Source: Pseudomonadota bacterium | GTDB lineage: Bacteria; Pseudomonadota; Alphaproteobacteria; Rhizobiales; Xanthobacteraceae | DNA: 54,337 bases | Direction of reading: 5' to 3' | NCBI GenBank assembly: GCA_023423415.1 | Contig: JAFAFP010000018.1 | Coordinates: forward strand, 1 to 54,337 | Shown here: one piece after another, positions 43,670-53,108 of the stretch | How the letters are laid out: each line of letters begins with the position of its first letter | Position numbering within the stretch: the first letter of the stretch is position 1 | Position numbers and translations under genes: made by a program | The notes under the pieces: model-generated | Told to the model about the DNA's origin: nothing | What the model saw: the letters and a program-made list of their open reading frames with translations, nothing else | Databases searched by the model: none

Positions 43670-43685
43670 GAGAAGGTTGCGCTGA

Positions 43686-45269
43686 TCAGTACCCGAGCGC
43701 CAGTCCATCCTTGCGCGGATCGGAGCCACCGATCAGCACGCCGCGCTCCCAGTCGATCTTGATCGCCTGCCCGCCGCCATGCGGCAGCACCGCGCGCACC
43801 GCATCGTGTCCGCGCGCACGCAGGTTCTGCAGCACCGTTTCGCCAATGCCGCTTTCGAGCGTGACCTGTTCGCCCTCGAAGAAGATGCGCGGAAGATCGA
43901 TCGCAGCCTGCACGTCCATGCCGTAATCGACGACATTGGAGATGAAGTGCGCATGACCCATCGCCTGATACGCGCCACCCATCACGCCAAACGCCATCTC
44001 GACGCGGCCGTCGCGCATCGCCAGCGCCGGAATGATGGTGTGCATCGGCCGCTTGTTCGGGCCGATGCAATTGGGATGGCCGAGTTCGAGATTGAAGCCC
44101 GAGCCGCGATGATGCAGCAGCACGCCGGTCTTCTCCGTCGCAATGCCGGAACCGAAGGCCGAGAACAGCGAGTTGATGATCGTCACCGCATTGCGGTCGC
44201 GATCGACGACGCAGGCCAGAACAGTGCTGCCCTGCGGCTTCGGCGCTTTCGGAAAATTCGACCGCTTAACGGGATCAATCATGTCCGCGAGCTGAGCGGC
44301 AAAGCCGCGATCAAGCAACGACTCGACCGACTGCGTCATGAAAGCAGGATCGGCGACATGCGCGTTGCGTACGGCATAAGCGAGCCGTCCGGCCTCGGTC
44401 ATCAGATGAAGACGATCGGCACCGAGCGGATCGAGATCCTTCAGACCAAAGCGTTCAAGGATGTTGAGCAGGATCAGCGCGATCATGCCCTGCCCGTTCG
44501 GCGGCAGCTCGACGATATCGAGACCACGATAATTCGACACGAGAGGCGTCGCCACGTCGCCGCGATGCGCGGCGAAATCATCGGCGGTCAGAACGCCGCC
44601 CATCGCTTTAAGGGTTTCGACGATATCGTCGGCCACTTCGCCCTCGTAGAAGGCGCGTGCGCCACGCTCGCCAATCGCCCAGAGCGTTTTCGCCAGCGCC
44701 GGAAATTTCACGACATCGCCGACTTTCGGCACGTCTCCGTTCGGCAGCAGATGTTTGACCGCGCCGGGATGCAGGCTGAGCTTGTCCTTGGCGCGCGCCC
44801 AGTCGAACGCGACACGCGGCGCGACCGGCACGCCAGCTTCCGCCGCCGTGATGGCCGGCGCAAGAACACGATCCAGCCCAAAGCGACCATGAGTCTTCAG
44901 AATGGTTTCCCAGGCCTCGACCGCGCCCGGAACAGTCACGCTATGGACGGAGGTCGGCGCGATTTCTTTCAGGCCCTGCTCGATCAGCGCTTCGGCGCGC
45001 ATCGCGGCGCCGGCGCGACCGGACCCGTTATAGCCCCAGACCGGCTGACCGGGCTTGGCGACAAGGCAGAAGCAGTCGCCACCGATGCCGGTCATGTGCG
45101 GCTCGGCAACGCCCGCCACCGCAATCGCCGCCACCGCGGCATCGGCCGCCGTGCCGCCGGCGCGCAGAATCTCGACCGCCGCGAGTGAGGCCAAGGGGTG
45201 CGAGGTCGCAACCATGCCGCCGGTCGCATAAGCGGGCGAACGGCCGGGGAAATGGAAGTCGCGTGTCAT
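43686..45269 (-). CDS. Gamma-glutamyltransferase
   Basis: N-terminal-nucleophile hydrolase that transfers or hydrolyses gamma-glutamyl groups of glutathione and related compounds. 527 residues, with the autoprocessing Thr expected at T349 in QGSTVLACVVDRD. The GGDCF and GSGRAGAAM motifs in the large subunit and GIATEKTGVLLHHRGSGF in the small one fit the family. No signal peptide, which suggests a cytosolic variant. Paralogues such as cephalosporin acylase-like ones cannot be excluded. Confidence 0.9.
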   Translation of the reverse strand: MTRDFHFPGRSPAYATGGMVATSHPLASLAAVEILRAGGTAADAAVAAIAVAGVAEPHMTGIGGDCFCLVAKPGQPVWGYNGSGRAGAAMRAEALIEQGLKEIAPTSVHSVTVPGAVEAWETILKTHGRFGLDRVLAPAITAAEAGVPVAPRVAFDWARAKDKLSLHPGAVKHLLPNGDVPKVGDVVKFPALAKTLWAIGERGARAFYEGEVADDIVETLKAMGGVLTADDFAAHRGDVATPLVSNYRGLDIVELPPNGQGMIALILLNILERFGLKDLDPLGADRLHLMTEAGRLAYAVRNAHVADPAFMTQSVESLLDRGFAAQLADMIDPVKRSNFPKAPKPQGSTVLACVVDRDRNAVTIINSLFSAFGSGIATEKTGVLLHHRGSGFNLELGHPNCIGPNKRPMHTIIPALAMRDGRVEMAFGVMGGAYQAMGHAHFISNVVDYGMDVQAAIDLPRIFFEGEQVTLESGIGETVLQNLRARGHDAVRAVLPHGGGQAIKIDWERGVLIGGSDPRKDGLALGY

Positions 45270-45305
45270 AGGAAGGCCCCGATGGGGAAGAGACGCCGTA
45301 ATCGC

Positions 45306-45719
45306 TCAGTGAGCCACGGGATGGGTACCGTCAACCGTGTAATCGCGCGCGGCCGCGCGGATCGAGATCGAGAAGCCGCCGACCACGTCGATCGCGCAGA
45401 TCACGAGAAACAGCAGGAAGGTGGAGGTCGCAGCCTTCTGCACCATCAGGAACTCGCCGAGCGCGACGACGAACACCACAAACGACAGCAGGTGGTCGAC
45501 GATCGACTTCACCCCAAAGCGCGTGGCTTTGAGGATTTCGACGAACAGCAGAAGGATCGAGAGGATGATCAGCAGATCGCCGGTCGTGACGTCGAGCGTT
45601 GCGCCCGACATCATCGGCACCGAGAACAACGTGTCGCCGAATCCCAACCCGAACAGGAAGGCGATCATGTTGTAGATCGCAAGCGGTATCAGCAGGAGAG
45701 GAAAACCAACGAGATACAT
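45306..45719 (-). CDS. Conserved membrane protein, four predicted helices
   Basis: 137 residues with hydrophobic segments near residues 3-22, 45-62, 75-98 and 100-118. The ATG at 45719 has AGGAGA upstream, so I trimmed an in-frame start at 45746. It lies 49 bases after rpmF on the same strand. Function unknown; no residues suggest an enzyme. Confidence 0.85.
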   Translation of the reverse strand: MYLVGFPLLLIPLAIYNMIAFLFGLGFGDTLFSVPMMSGATLDVTTGDLLIILSILLLFVEILKATRFGVKSIVDHLLSFVVFVVALGEFLMVQKAATSTFLLFLVICAIDVVGGFSISIRAAARDYTVDGTHPVAH

Positions 45720-45768
45720 GACGCAAGTTCTCCTCCGGCGCCTCAACCCTCCTGCAACAGCGTGAGGA

Positions 45769-45957
45769 TCAGGCCTCGGCGCTCTTCACCTTCAGAACCT
45801 GACGGCCCTTGTACATGCCGGTCTTCAGGTCGATGTGGTGCGAGCGGCGGAATTCACCCGAGTCCTTGTCCTCGATATAGGACGGCTGCTTGAGGGCGTC
45901 GGCTGAGCGGCGCATTCCACGCCGCGACGGCGAGGTTTTTCGTTTCGGAACGGCCAT
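45769..45957 (-). CDS. rpmF: 50S ribosomal protein L32
   Basis: 62-residue ribosomal protein starting MAVPKRKTSPSRRGMRRS, with the usual basic N terminus and SHHIDLKTGMYKGRQVL. CAGGAG lies nine bases upstream of the ATG. A TATAAG-like element lies about 80 bases upstream leftward (near 46035), consistent with its own promoter. Confidence 0.96.
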   Translation of the reverse strand: MAVPKRKTSPSRRGMRRSADALKQPSYIEDKDSGEFRRSHHIDLKTGMYKGRQVLKVKSAEA

Positions 45958-46089
45958 TGCTGGAACTCCTGAAAAAGACAATCCGGCCGCGGGAAACCCA
46001 TCGGGCCGGACGGGAATTGTTCGATTTGCGCCGGCTTATAGAGGAAAGGTAGCCACAACGCTAGAGGCTAAGCATGGGGCACCGGGCGA

Positions 46090-46809
46090 TTAACGGCGCG
46101 ATTTCAGGCAATCCGCCAGCCCCGCCGTATTGGCCCGCCGCTGATAGATCCCGGCCAGCCGTCGGACGGCCGATCCCGGTTTCTGGGCATCGCGTTTGCG
46201 CGGATTGGGCAACATCGCCGCCAGCAGGGCGGCCTGGTAGCCGCTCAGGTCCTTGGCCGACCGGCCGAACGCGCGTTGGGCGCCCGCCTCTACCCCAAAC
46301 TGTCCGTTCGGACCCCACTCGGCAATATTGAGGTAGATTTCCATAACCCGCCGCTTACCGAGGATCAGGTCGATCCAGAGGCTGAGCGGCAGTTCCAAGG
46401 CTTTTCGAACATAGGAGCGCCCGGACCACAGGAACAGGTTCTTGGCGGTCTGCTGGGTGATGGTGGAGCCGCCGCGCAGGTCCTCGAAATCCTCGGCCTC
46501 GTCCAGCAGCTCCCGCAGGCCGCGCCAGTCCACGCCGTTATGAGCGCAGAAGCGCGCATCTTCCGATGCGATCACGGTGCGCGGCAGGACCGGCGCAATC
46601 TCATCGAGCGGGCGGTAAATGCGGGTGACCGGCTTCCCCGTTAAGTAACGCCACACCATTGGGGTGGAAACCGGCGGCACGACCAGATAAAGCGGCGTCA
46701 GGACATAGGGCAACAGGATCACGATCAGGACCGCAACCACGACAAGGCGCACGGCGCGACGCAGCCCGCCCCTGCTGGAACGCATCCAAGGCTGCTGCGA
46801 TGACGTCAC
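46090..46809 (-). CDS. mtgA: Monofunctional peptidoglycan glycosyltransferase
   Basis: Polymerises lipid II into glycan strands at the inner membrane. About 239 residues: one membrane helix (VRLVVVAVLIVILLPYVL) then a GT51 domain with EDARFCAHNGVDW (catalytic Glu), GGSTITQQTAKNLFL, KRRVMEIYLNIAEWG. I chose GTG at 46809 after GAGAAG; ATG 46785 and a longer frame to 46905 are alternatives, the last overlapping the divergent prenyl synthase start. Confidence 0.92.
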   Translation of the reverse strand: MTSSQQPWMRSSRGGLRRAVRLVVVAVLIVILLPYVLTPLYLVVPPVSTPMVWRYLTGKPVTRIYRPLDEIAPVLPRTVIASEDARFCAHNGVDWRGLRELLDEAEDFEDLRGGSTITQQTAKNLFLWSGRSYVRKALELPLSLWIDLILGKRRVMEIYLNIAEWGPNGQFGVEAGAQRAFGRSAKDLSGYQAALLAAMLPNPRKRDAQKPGSAVRRLAGIYQRRANTAGLADCLKSRR

Positions 46810-46904
46810 CAGATTCTTCTCATGGACAGCGGATCGGCCCTGAATACTTTCAAGCAACGAGACAAGCGACAGAATGCGGTGCTTTGCCGCGAACGCAACC
46901 ATCA

Positions 46905-47834
46905 ATGACAGAGCACATGAACGAATTTACGGCCAGACTCGAAAGCGCCGCCAACGATATTGAAGGCTTGCTGGAACAATTGCTGTCGGCGCAAGTGGCC
47001 GAAGGCGAGATCGACAGGCCACAACGGGTCGTCGATTCCATGCGCTATGGCGCGCTCGGAGGCGGCAAACGCCTGCGCCCGTTTCTTGTGGTCGAAACCG
47101 CGGCTCTGTTCGATGTGCCGCGCTCACAGGCATTGATGGCCGGCGCCGCGCTCGAATGCATCCACTGCTATTCACTGGTGCATGACGACCTGCCGGCAAT
47201 GGATAACGACGATCTGCGCCGCGGCCGTCCGACAACGCACAAGGCGTTCGACGAAGCGACCGCTATCCTTGCCGGCGATGCGCTGCTGACCTTCGCATTC
47301 GACATTCTCTCGCGGACCGAAACGCATCCCGATCCCGCGATCCGCATCGCGCTGGTGCAACAGCTTGCGCGCGCATCGGGTCTCGGCGGCATGGTCGGCG
47401 GTCAGTTGCTCGATCTTGCGGCAGAGGGCCGGTTCGGCGCCTCGCCAATTCAGGACGAACGCAGCATCGTTCACATGCAGTCGATGAAGACCGGCGCGCT
47501 GCTGCATTACGCCTGCGTCGCCGGCGGCATTCTCGGCATTGCGTCGAAGGCCGAACGGGACGCCTTGTCGCGTTACGGTCTTGCGATCGGCGTTGCGTTC
47601 CAGATCGCCGATGATCTGCTCGACGTCGAAAGCGATGCGGCAACGCTCGGCAAGGCGGCCGGCAAGGACGCCGCCGCCGGCAAGGCGACGCTGGTCGGCA
47701 TCCTCGGCGTCCCGACCGCGCGTGAGCGGCTTGCGCGTTGCGTTCAGGACGCAGAAGCTGCCTTGGCCGGGTTTGGCAGCCGCGGCGAGATCCTGCGGGA
47801 AACCGCCCGATTCATCGCCGCGCGCAATAAATGA
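46905..47834 (+). CDS. ispA: Polyprenyl synthase, farnesyl/geranyl diphosphate synthase type
   Basis: Condenses IPP with allylic diphosphates in isoprenoid synthesis. 309 residues with GGGKRLRPFL, the first aspartate-rich motif DDLPAMDNDDLRRG and the second DDLLD. Two residues between the aspartates of the first motif (DDLPAMDNDD) point to short-chain products, as in bacterial farnesyl diphosphate synthases. ATG 46905 or 46917. Divergent from mtgA. Confidence 0.93.
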   Translation: MTEHMNEFTARLESAANDIEGLLEQLLSAQVAEGEIDRPQRVVDSMRYGALGGGKRLRPFLVVETAALFDVPRSQALMAGAALECIHCYSLVHDDLPAMDNDDLRRGRPTTHKAFDEATAILAGDALLTFAFDILSRTETHPDPAIRIALVQQLARASGLGGMVGGQLLDLAAEGRFGASPIQDERSIVHMQSMKTGALLHYACVAGGILGIASKAERDALSRYGLAIGVAFQIADDLLDVESDAATLGKAAGKDAAAGKATLVGILGVPTARERLARCVQDAEAALAGFGSRGEILRETARFIAARNK

Positions 47835-47959
47835 ATATCGGTTAACCTCCTGAAACTATGGAATAATTCCAAGCTCGGCAGGAGCTGAAACTGTACAAAT
47901 CGTAACGTGACGTTCCCGCAGCCCGTCACTACATCTGCGGGAGAGGGGTTACGAAACCT

Positions 47960-49642
47960 ATGCGCCGTTTACCGACGATTGTTGTGCTGCTGGCCGTCGT
48001 GGTTGCGGCCGGTTTTTACCTGTTTGCGGGCTGGAGCGGCGCACCCGCCGAAGGCAGCTACCGCACCGCCAAAGCCGACCGCGGCGAGATCGTCGCGACC
48101 GTCAGCGCCACCGGCACCATCAATCCGACCACGACCGTCATCGTCGGCTCGCAATTGTCCGGGCAGGTCGTCGAAGTCCTCGCCGATTACAATTCCGAAG
48201 TGAAGGCCGACCAGGTCGTCGCCCGATTGAATCAGAACCAGATCAGGGCGCGGCTTGACGCGGCGCGCGCCGACCTCGCGCAGATGCGCGCACAAAAGCT
48301 TGTCACCGAAGGCCAGATCGAAAAGGTGCGCGCCGAAACCGAAAAGGCGAAGGCGGCGCAAGCCGACATGGAAGCGCAGGTTGCGCGCAACGAGGCGCTG
48401 CTCGCCGACGCGGAACGCAACCTCACGCGTCAGAGCGAATTGCGGTCCCGCGGCTTTGCTGCGGAATCGATCCATGAGACGGCGAAGGCAACGCGCGATG
48501 CACAATTCGCAGCACTCAATTCGGCGCGCGCGCAGGTGAATTCGGCAAAGGCCGCATTGCTGTCGCTCGCCGCCGATGTGCAGATCGCGCAGGCTAATCT
48601 CGAAGCGGTCAATGCGCAGATCCTGCAGCGTCAGGCAGCGGCGCGCCAGATCGAGGTCGATCTGCAGAATTCCGAAATCCGCTCGCCGGTCTCCGGTGTT
48701 GTCGTGCTGCGCAATGTCGAACTGGGTCAGACCGTCGCCGCTTCATTGCAGGCGCCGGAGCTGTTCCGCATTGCCGATGATCTGCGAAAGATGGAGATCT
48801 CCGCCAATATCGACGAGACCGATGTCGGCCGCATTAAGCCCGGCCAGCGCGTGACCTTTACCGTGAATGCGTTTCCCGGCCGCACCTTCGATGGCGTGGT
48901 CAAGCAGGTGCGCCTCGGCTCGCAGACGGTGCAGAATGTCGTCATCTACACCACCATTATCTCGATCGAGAATCCGCGCCGCGAATTGTTGCCGGGCATG
49001 ACCGCGAATTTGCGCATCGAAACCGAGCGGCGCGACAATATCATCCGCATTCCAAACGCGGCCTTGCGCTGGCGCCCGCCGGTGGCCGCCGATCAGCCGC
49101 TCGTCGTGGCCAACGGATCGGTCTCTCCCGAGGGCGCTCCGCAGCAACGACGCGGACAGGGCGGCCCGACTGGCAGCGCTGGCGGCAAGAGCGGCTCGGA
49201 ATTCCTCAACACCATCAAAACAGAACTCAAGCTCACGCCGGAACAGGTTCGCGACATCGATGCCGCTGCTGCCGAGATGCGGCAAAACATGATGGCGAAT
49301 GCCAGCGCCGGCGGCGACGCCAGTGCGCGCCGCGAACACTTCCGCGCGGCCCGTGCCGGCCTCGAGCAACGCATCGCCGGCATCCTGACGCCGGAACAGA
49401 AGCCCGCGCTCGACGAGATTGTGAAACGCAATGCTGAAGCACGCGACGCACGCGCGACGCAAAGCGGCCGCATCTTCGTCGTCGGCAAAGACGGGCAGCC
49501 ACAAGGCGTCACCATTCGCATTGGCGCGACCGATGGCGTCACCACCGAAGTGGCATCCGGACTTGATGCCGGCGAGGAAGTGATTGTGGGCGGCGGCTCA
49601 CGCGCGAATGCCACGCAGCGTGGCCCGCGGTTCGGCTTCTAA
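47960..49642 (+). CDS. Periplasmic adaptor of MacAB-like exporter, with Spy-like insert
   Basis: Membrane-fusion protein linking an ABC transporter to an outer-membrane channel. 560 residues: N-terminal membrane anchor (about 5-27), lipoyl/barrel pieces (TIVVGSQLSGQVVEVL and SPVSGVVVLRNVELGQTV), a long coiled-coil hairpin (about 85-215), then beta barrel and membrane-proximal domain. Unusually, about residues 394-500 form a linker and helical insert with two LTPEQ motifs (from L425 and L476), like Spy/CpxP chaperones, before GRIFVVGKDGQPQ. MacA usually is about 370-400 residues. Confidence 0.9.
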   Translation: MRRLPTIVVLLAVVVAAGFYLFAGWSGAPAEGSYRTAKADRGEIVATVSATGTINPTTTVIVGSQLSGQVVEVLADYNSEVKADQVVARLNQNQIRARLDAARADLAQMRAQKLVTEGQIEKVRAETEKAKAAQADMEAQVARNEALLADAERNLTRQSELRSRGFAAESIHETAKATRDAQFAALNSARAQVNSAKAALLSLAADVQIAQANLEAVNAQILQRQAAARQIEVDLQNSEIRSPVSGVVVLRNVELGQTVAASLQAPELFRIADDLRKMEISANIDETDVGRIKPGQRVTFTVNAFPGRTFDGVVKQVRLGSQTVQNVVIYTTIISIENPRRELLPGMTANLRIETERRDNIIRIPNAALRWRPPVAADQPLVVANGSVSPEGAPQQRRGQGGPTGSAGGKSGSEFLNTIKTELKLTPEQVRDIDAAAAEMRQNMMANASAGGDASARREHFRAARAGLEQRIAGILTPEQKPALDEIVKRNAEARDARATQSGRIFVVGKDGQPQGVTIRIGATDGVTTEVASGLDAGEEVIVGGGSRANATQRGPRFGF

Positions 49643-49686
49643 AGGATCGATCGCTGTGATGTTCGGTGACGAGTTCTCTCCCCTGT

Positions 49687-49794
49687 ACCTCCCCCTGAAA
49701 GGGGGAGGTCGGAGCGCGGAGCGATCCGGGTGGGGGTCATTTGCTGAGTTCGAAAAGGACCCTCTCCCCAACCCTCCCCCTTTTAGGGGGAGGG
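49687..49794. repeat. Two perfect palindromes in macA-macB spacer
   Basis: ACCTCCCCCT-GAA-AGGGGGAGGT (49687-49709) and CCCTCCCCCT-TTT-AGGGGGAGGG (49772-49794), each a perfect 10-base-pair stem, lie 63 bases apart in the 177-base spacer. They belong with the other CCTCCCC hairpins in this window. Confidence 0.8.
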
Positions 49795-49819
49795 AGTCCA
49801 CAAACGGCACGCGAACACC

Positions 49820-50572
49820 ATGCCGCTGATCGAAACCGAAAATCTGAAGCGGCTATATCACCTCGGCGGTGAGACGGTGACGGCGCTCGGTGGTGTATCG
49901 CTGTCCATCGACGAAGGCGACTTCGTCGCCGTCATGGGACCGTCCGGTTCCGGCAAGTCAACCTTCATGAATGTCCTTGGCTGTCTCGACAAGCCGAACT
50001 CCGGAACGTATCGGCTCGATGGCGAGCCGGTGTCGACATTGAGCGGCGATGCGCTCGCCGCCGTGCGCAATCGCAAGATCGGTTTTGTGTTCCAGCAATT
50101 CCATCTGCTCGACCGGCTTGACGCCTTGTCCAACGTCGAACTACCGATGGTCTATGCCGAAACCGACCGCGCATCGCGCCGGGAGAAAGCCATCGCGTCG
50201 CTGAAGCGCGTCGGTCTTGGCGAGCGCATCCATCATCGTCCGACGCAATTGTCCGGCGGCCAGCAGCAACGCGTTGCCGTGGCTCGCGCGCTGGTGAATT
50301 CGCCGAAGATGCTGCTTGCCGACGAACCGACTGGCGCGCTCGACAGTCGCACCTCGGTCGAGCTGATGGCGCTGTTTCAGGAATTGAACCACGACGGCAC
50401 CACGGTCGTCATCGTCACGCACGAACCCGATATCGCGGCCTACGCCAACCGCCTCATCCGCTTTCTGGACGGGCATGTGCTGTCCGATGTACGGCACGAA
50501 CCGGTGAATGCGGCGACCGAACTGCAAGAGCTGATCGCCGCCTCACAGCCGCAGAAGGAAGCCGCCGAATGA
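49820..50572 (+). CDS. ABC transporter ATP-binding protein (MacB/LolD type)
   Basis: 250-residue ATPase of the macrolide/lipoprotein exporter class. Walker A GPSGSGKST near residue 43, Q-loop region, signature LSGGQQQRVAVARAL, Walker B MLLADEPTGALDS. Together with the adaptor and permease it forms a MacAB-TolC-like pump, but here ATPase and permease are separate genes, as in LolDE. Its stop overlaps the permease start (ATGA). Confidence 0.95.
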   Translation: MPLIETENLKRLYHLGGETVTALGGVSLSIDEGDFVAVMGPSGSGKSTFMNVLGCLDKPNSGTYRLDGEPVSTLSGDALAAVRNRKIGFVFQQFHLLDRLDALSNVELPMVYAETDRASRREKAIASLKRVGLGERIHHRPTQLSGGQQQRVAVARALVNSPKMLLADEPTGALDSRTSVELMALFQELNHDGTTVVIVTHEPDIAAYANRLIRFLDGHVLSDVRHEPVNAATELQELIAASQPQKEAAE

Positions 50573-51801
50573 CAACCGGCGATGCGGTCATCTCCGCGCT
50601 CGATGCGCTCCGCCTGCACAAGCTGCGCAGCGCCTTGACCATGCTCGGCATCATCATCGGCGTTGCCGCGGTGATCGCGATGGTCGCCGTCGGCGGCGGC
50701 GCGCGCGAGCAGGTGATCGCGCAAATCCGCAGTCTCGGCTCCAATCTGCTGGTGGTGACGCCGGGCAATGTCACCGCCGGCGGCGTGCGCATGGGCTCGG
50801 GCGCAGCGTCAACGCTGACCGACGACGATGCCGCCGCCATCATGGCCGAAGTGCCGGGCGTTCAGGTGACGGCGCCGAACATGCGCGGCACCGCCCAGCT
50901 CATCGCCGGCGGCATGAACTGGGCCACCAGCGTGTTCGGCATCGACAATGGCTGGTTCGAAGCGCGCGACTGGGAGATCGAGCACGGCCGGATGTTCGAG
51001 CCGGAGGAGATCGCGCGCGGCGCCCAGGTTGCGCTGATCGGGCAGACGGTGGCGCGCAACCTCTATGGCGGCATCGATCCGGTCGGCCAGGAATTGCGCG
51101 TGCGCAACGTGCCGTTCCGCATCATCGGCATCATGAGCCGCAAGGGCCAGACCACCTGGGGACAGGATCAGGATGACGTCGTGTTCGTGCCGCTCAACAC
51201 CGGCCGCCAGCGTGTGCTCGGCCGCAACCTGGCCAATGCGCGCGCGGTCGGGTCAATCTATGTGAAGGTGCGCGACGGCGAAGACATGAGCGCCGTCGAG
51301 CAGGAAGTGAAATCGCTGCTGCGTCAGCGCCACCGCCTCCAGCCCGGTCAGGAAGACGATTTCTCCACCCGCAATCTCGCCGATATCGCTGCAACGCGCG
51401 AAGCCAGCGCGCGCACGCTTGCGGTACTGCTTGCCGCGGTCGCAGGCGTGTCGCTTGCCGTCGGCGGCATCGGCATCATGAACATCATGCTGGTATCGGT
51501 CACCGAACGCACGCGCGAGATCGGGTTGCGCCTCGCGATCGGCGCACGGCAATGGGATATCCTGCGGCAGTTCCTGTTCGAGGCGACAGGTCTCGCAGCC
51601 ATTGGCGGATTCATCGGCGTGCTGCTTGGCGTCGGCGCGGCTTACATCATCTCGAATGCCGCCGGCTGGCCGCTGTTGATCGAGCCGATGTCGATCGTGC
51701 TCGCCGTATTGTTCTCGGGATTGGTCGGCGTGTTCTTCGGGTGGTATCCGGCCTTGCGTGCCTCGCGCCTCGATCCGATCGAGGCGCTAAGGCATACGTA
51801 G
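50569..51801 (+). CDS. ABC transporter permease (MacB/FtsX family)
   Basis: 410 residues: first membrane helix (SALTMLGIIIGVAAVIAMVA), a MacB_PCD periplasmic domain (about 45-240), and a C-terminal FtsX domain with three helices (NIMLVSVTERTREIGLRLAIGA, IGGFIGVLLGVGAAYII, SIVLAVLFSGLVGVFFGWYP). This topology moves substrates from the periplasm through mechanotransmission in MacB-type pumps. Substrate unknown. Confidence 0.95.
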   Translation: MTTGDAVISALDALRLHKLRSALTMLGIIIGVAAVIAMVAVGGGAREQVIAQIRSLGSNLLVVTPGNVTAGGVRMGSGAASTLTDDDAAAIMAEVPGVQVTAPNMRGTAQLIAGGMNWATSVFGIDNGWFEARDWEIEHGRMFEPEEIARGAQVALIGQTVARNLYGGIDPVGQELRVRNVPFRIIGIMSRKGQTTWGQDQDDVVFVPLNTGRQRVLGRNLANARAVGSIYVKVRDGEDMSAVEQEVKSLLRQRHRLQPGQEDDFSTRNLADIAATREASARTLAVLLAAVAGVSLAVGGIGIMNIMLVSVTERTREIGLRLAIGARQWDILRQFLFEATGLAAIGGFIGVLLGVGAAYIISNAAGWPLLIEPMSIVLAVLFSGLVGVFFGWYPALRASRLDPIEALRHT

Positions 51802-51864
51802 ATTTTCGCGGGATCCATACTCGCAGTGTAGATGTGGTTCCCGCTTGCACGAGGACCACAAGCA

Positions 51865-52971
51865 TTACTTGTTACCCCAAACCTCTTCCGCCACTTCGAC
51901 GATCATCCGCAGCTTGGCCCATTGCTGCTCTTCTGTCAGCACGTTGCCTTCTTCGGTCGAAGCGAAGCCGCATTGCGGCGACAGGCAGAGCTGATCGAGG
52001 CTGACATATTTCGTCGCCTCGTCGATGCGCCGCTTGATCGTGTCCTTCGCTTCCAGCTCACCGGTTTTGGTGGTGACGAGACCAAGCACGACCTTGCGAT
52101 CCTTCGGCACGAACCGCAGCGGCTCGAACGTGCCGGCGCGCTCAGTGTCGTATTCCATGAAATAGCCGTGCACCTTGATGCGGTTGAACAGCACATCCGC
52201 CACCGGCTCGTAACCACCCTCGCCCTGGAAGGTGGAGCGATAATTGCCGCGGCACAAATGCATGGTGATGGTCATATCGGACGGAATATCCGCCATCGCC
52301 GCATTGATCAGATCACCGTAGGTGTTGGTCAGCTTGACCGGATCGTCGCCGGCCTTGATCTGCTTGTCGCGATATTGCGGATCGCACAGCATCGCGATGA
52401 ACACTTCGTCGAGTTGCAGATAGCGGCAGCCGGCATCGGCAAAGCCCTTCACCGCCTGGCTGTAAGTCTCGCCAAGCTCCTTGAAGAACACGTCGAGCGA
52501 GGGATAGGCCTGTTCGGTTACAGAGGCGCGGCCGGTGCGGCCATACAGCGCGGAGGGAGACGGGATCGTCATCTTCGCGGTGCGGCTGGTATGGCTTTTC
52601 AGAAACTTGAAGTGCTCGATCATCGGATGGCCGCGATAGCCGAGCTCCGAGGTCACGTGCGCATATTCCGGCCGCACCTTCATGCCGGAGAATTGCACGC
52701 CCTGATCCGCCACATATTTCTCGATGCCGCCAAGGCCCCACAGAAAATCGAGATGCCACCATGAGCGGCGAAACTCGCCGTCGGTGATGGATTGCAGTCC
52801 GACTTCTTCCTGCTTCTTGATGACGCGCTCGATCTCGCGATCTTCGATCTCTTTCAGCTGCTCGGCCGTGATCTCTCTCTTGGCCTTCTTTGCGCGCGCC
52901 TCGTGAACGGCTTGCGGACGCAGCAGGCTGCCGACGTGATCTGCGCGAAACGGGCCTTGTCTGGTGGTCAT
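51865..52971 (-). CDS. Short MetE-like (cobalamin-independent methionine synthase C-terminal domain) protein, copy A
   Basis: 368 residues covering only the C-terminal TIM barrel of MetE. Zinc ligands appear kept: H238-L-C240 and C334 in SPQCGF. No N-terminal MetE half exists here, so it belongs to core-type MetE proteins, whose methyl donor may differ from methyltetrahydrofolate (inference). The ATG at 52971 is chosen; in-frame sequence upstream runs into repeats. Second gene of a tandem pair. Confidence 0.88.
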   Translation of the reverse strand: MTTRQGPFRADHVGSLLRPQAVHEARAKKAKREITAEQLKEIEDREIERVIKKQEEVGLQSITDGEFRRSWWHLDFLWGLGGIEKYVADQGVQFSGMKVRPEYAHVTSELGYRGHPMIEHFKFLKSHTSRTAKMTIPSPSALYGRTGRASVTEQAYPSLDVFFKELGETYSQAVKGFADAGCRYLQLDEVFIAMLCDPQYRDKQIKAGDDPVKLTNTYGDLINAAMADIPSDMTITMHLCRGNYRSTFQGEGGYEPVADVLFNRIKVHGYFMEYDTERAGTFEPLRFVPKDRKVVLGLVTTKTGELEAKDTIKRRIDEATKYVSLDQLCLSPQCGFASTEEGNVLTEEQQWAKLRMIVEVAEEVWGNK

Positions 52972-53019
52972 GTATTTTCCTCTTTTAGAGTGTCCGAGGC
53001 TAGCTCCCAATCTTCGCTC

Positions 53020-53086
53020 ATTCCCGCGAAGGCGGGAATCCAGAGCGTTCTTGCTCGGCGGCCCTGGGGCCCCCGCTTTCGCGGGG
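53020..53086. repeat. Palindromes between the two MetE-like genes
   Basis: Perfect stems ATTCCCGC-GAAG-GCGGGAAT (53020-53039) and CCCCGC-TTTC-GCGGGG (53071-53086) fill the 137-base spacer. They may separate the expression of the two genes. Confidence 0.7.
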
Positions 53087-53108
53087 ACGAGCGGAACAGA
53101 AACGATTA

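Noticed and set aside
43779..45188. 469-codon rightward open frame
   Set aside because: Antisense to gamma-glutamyltransferase; no recognisable domain in this direction.
47960..51801. LolCDE lipoprotein-release system
   Set aside because: ATPase and permease are separate as in Lol, but the presence of a coiled-coil adaptor and a single MacB_PCD-FtsX permease fits a MacAB-type exporter better.
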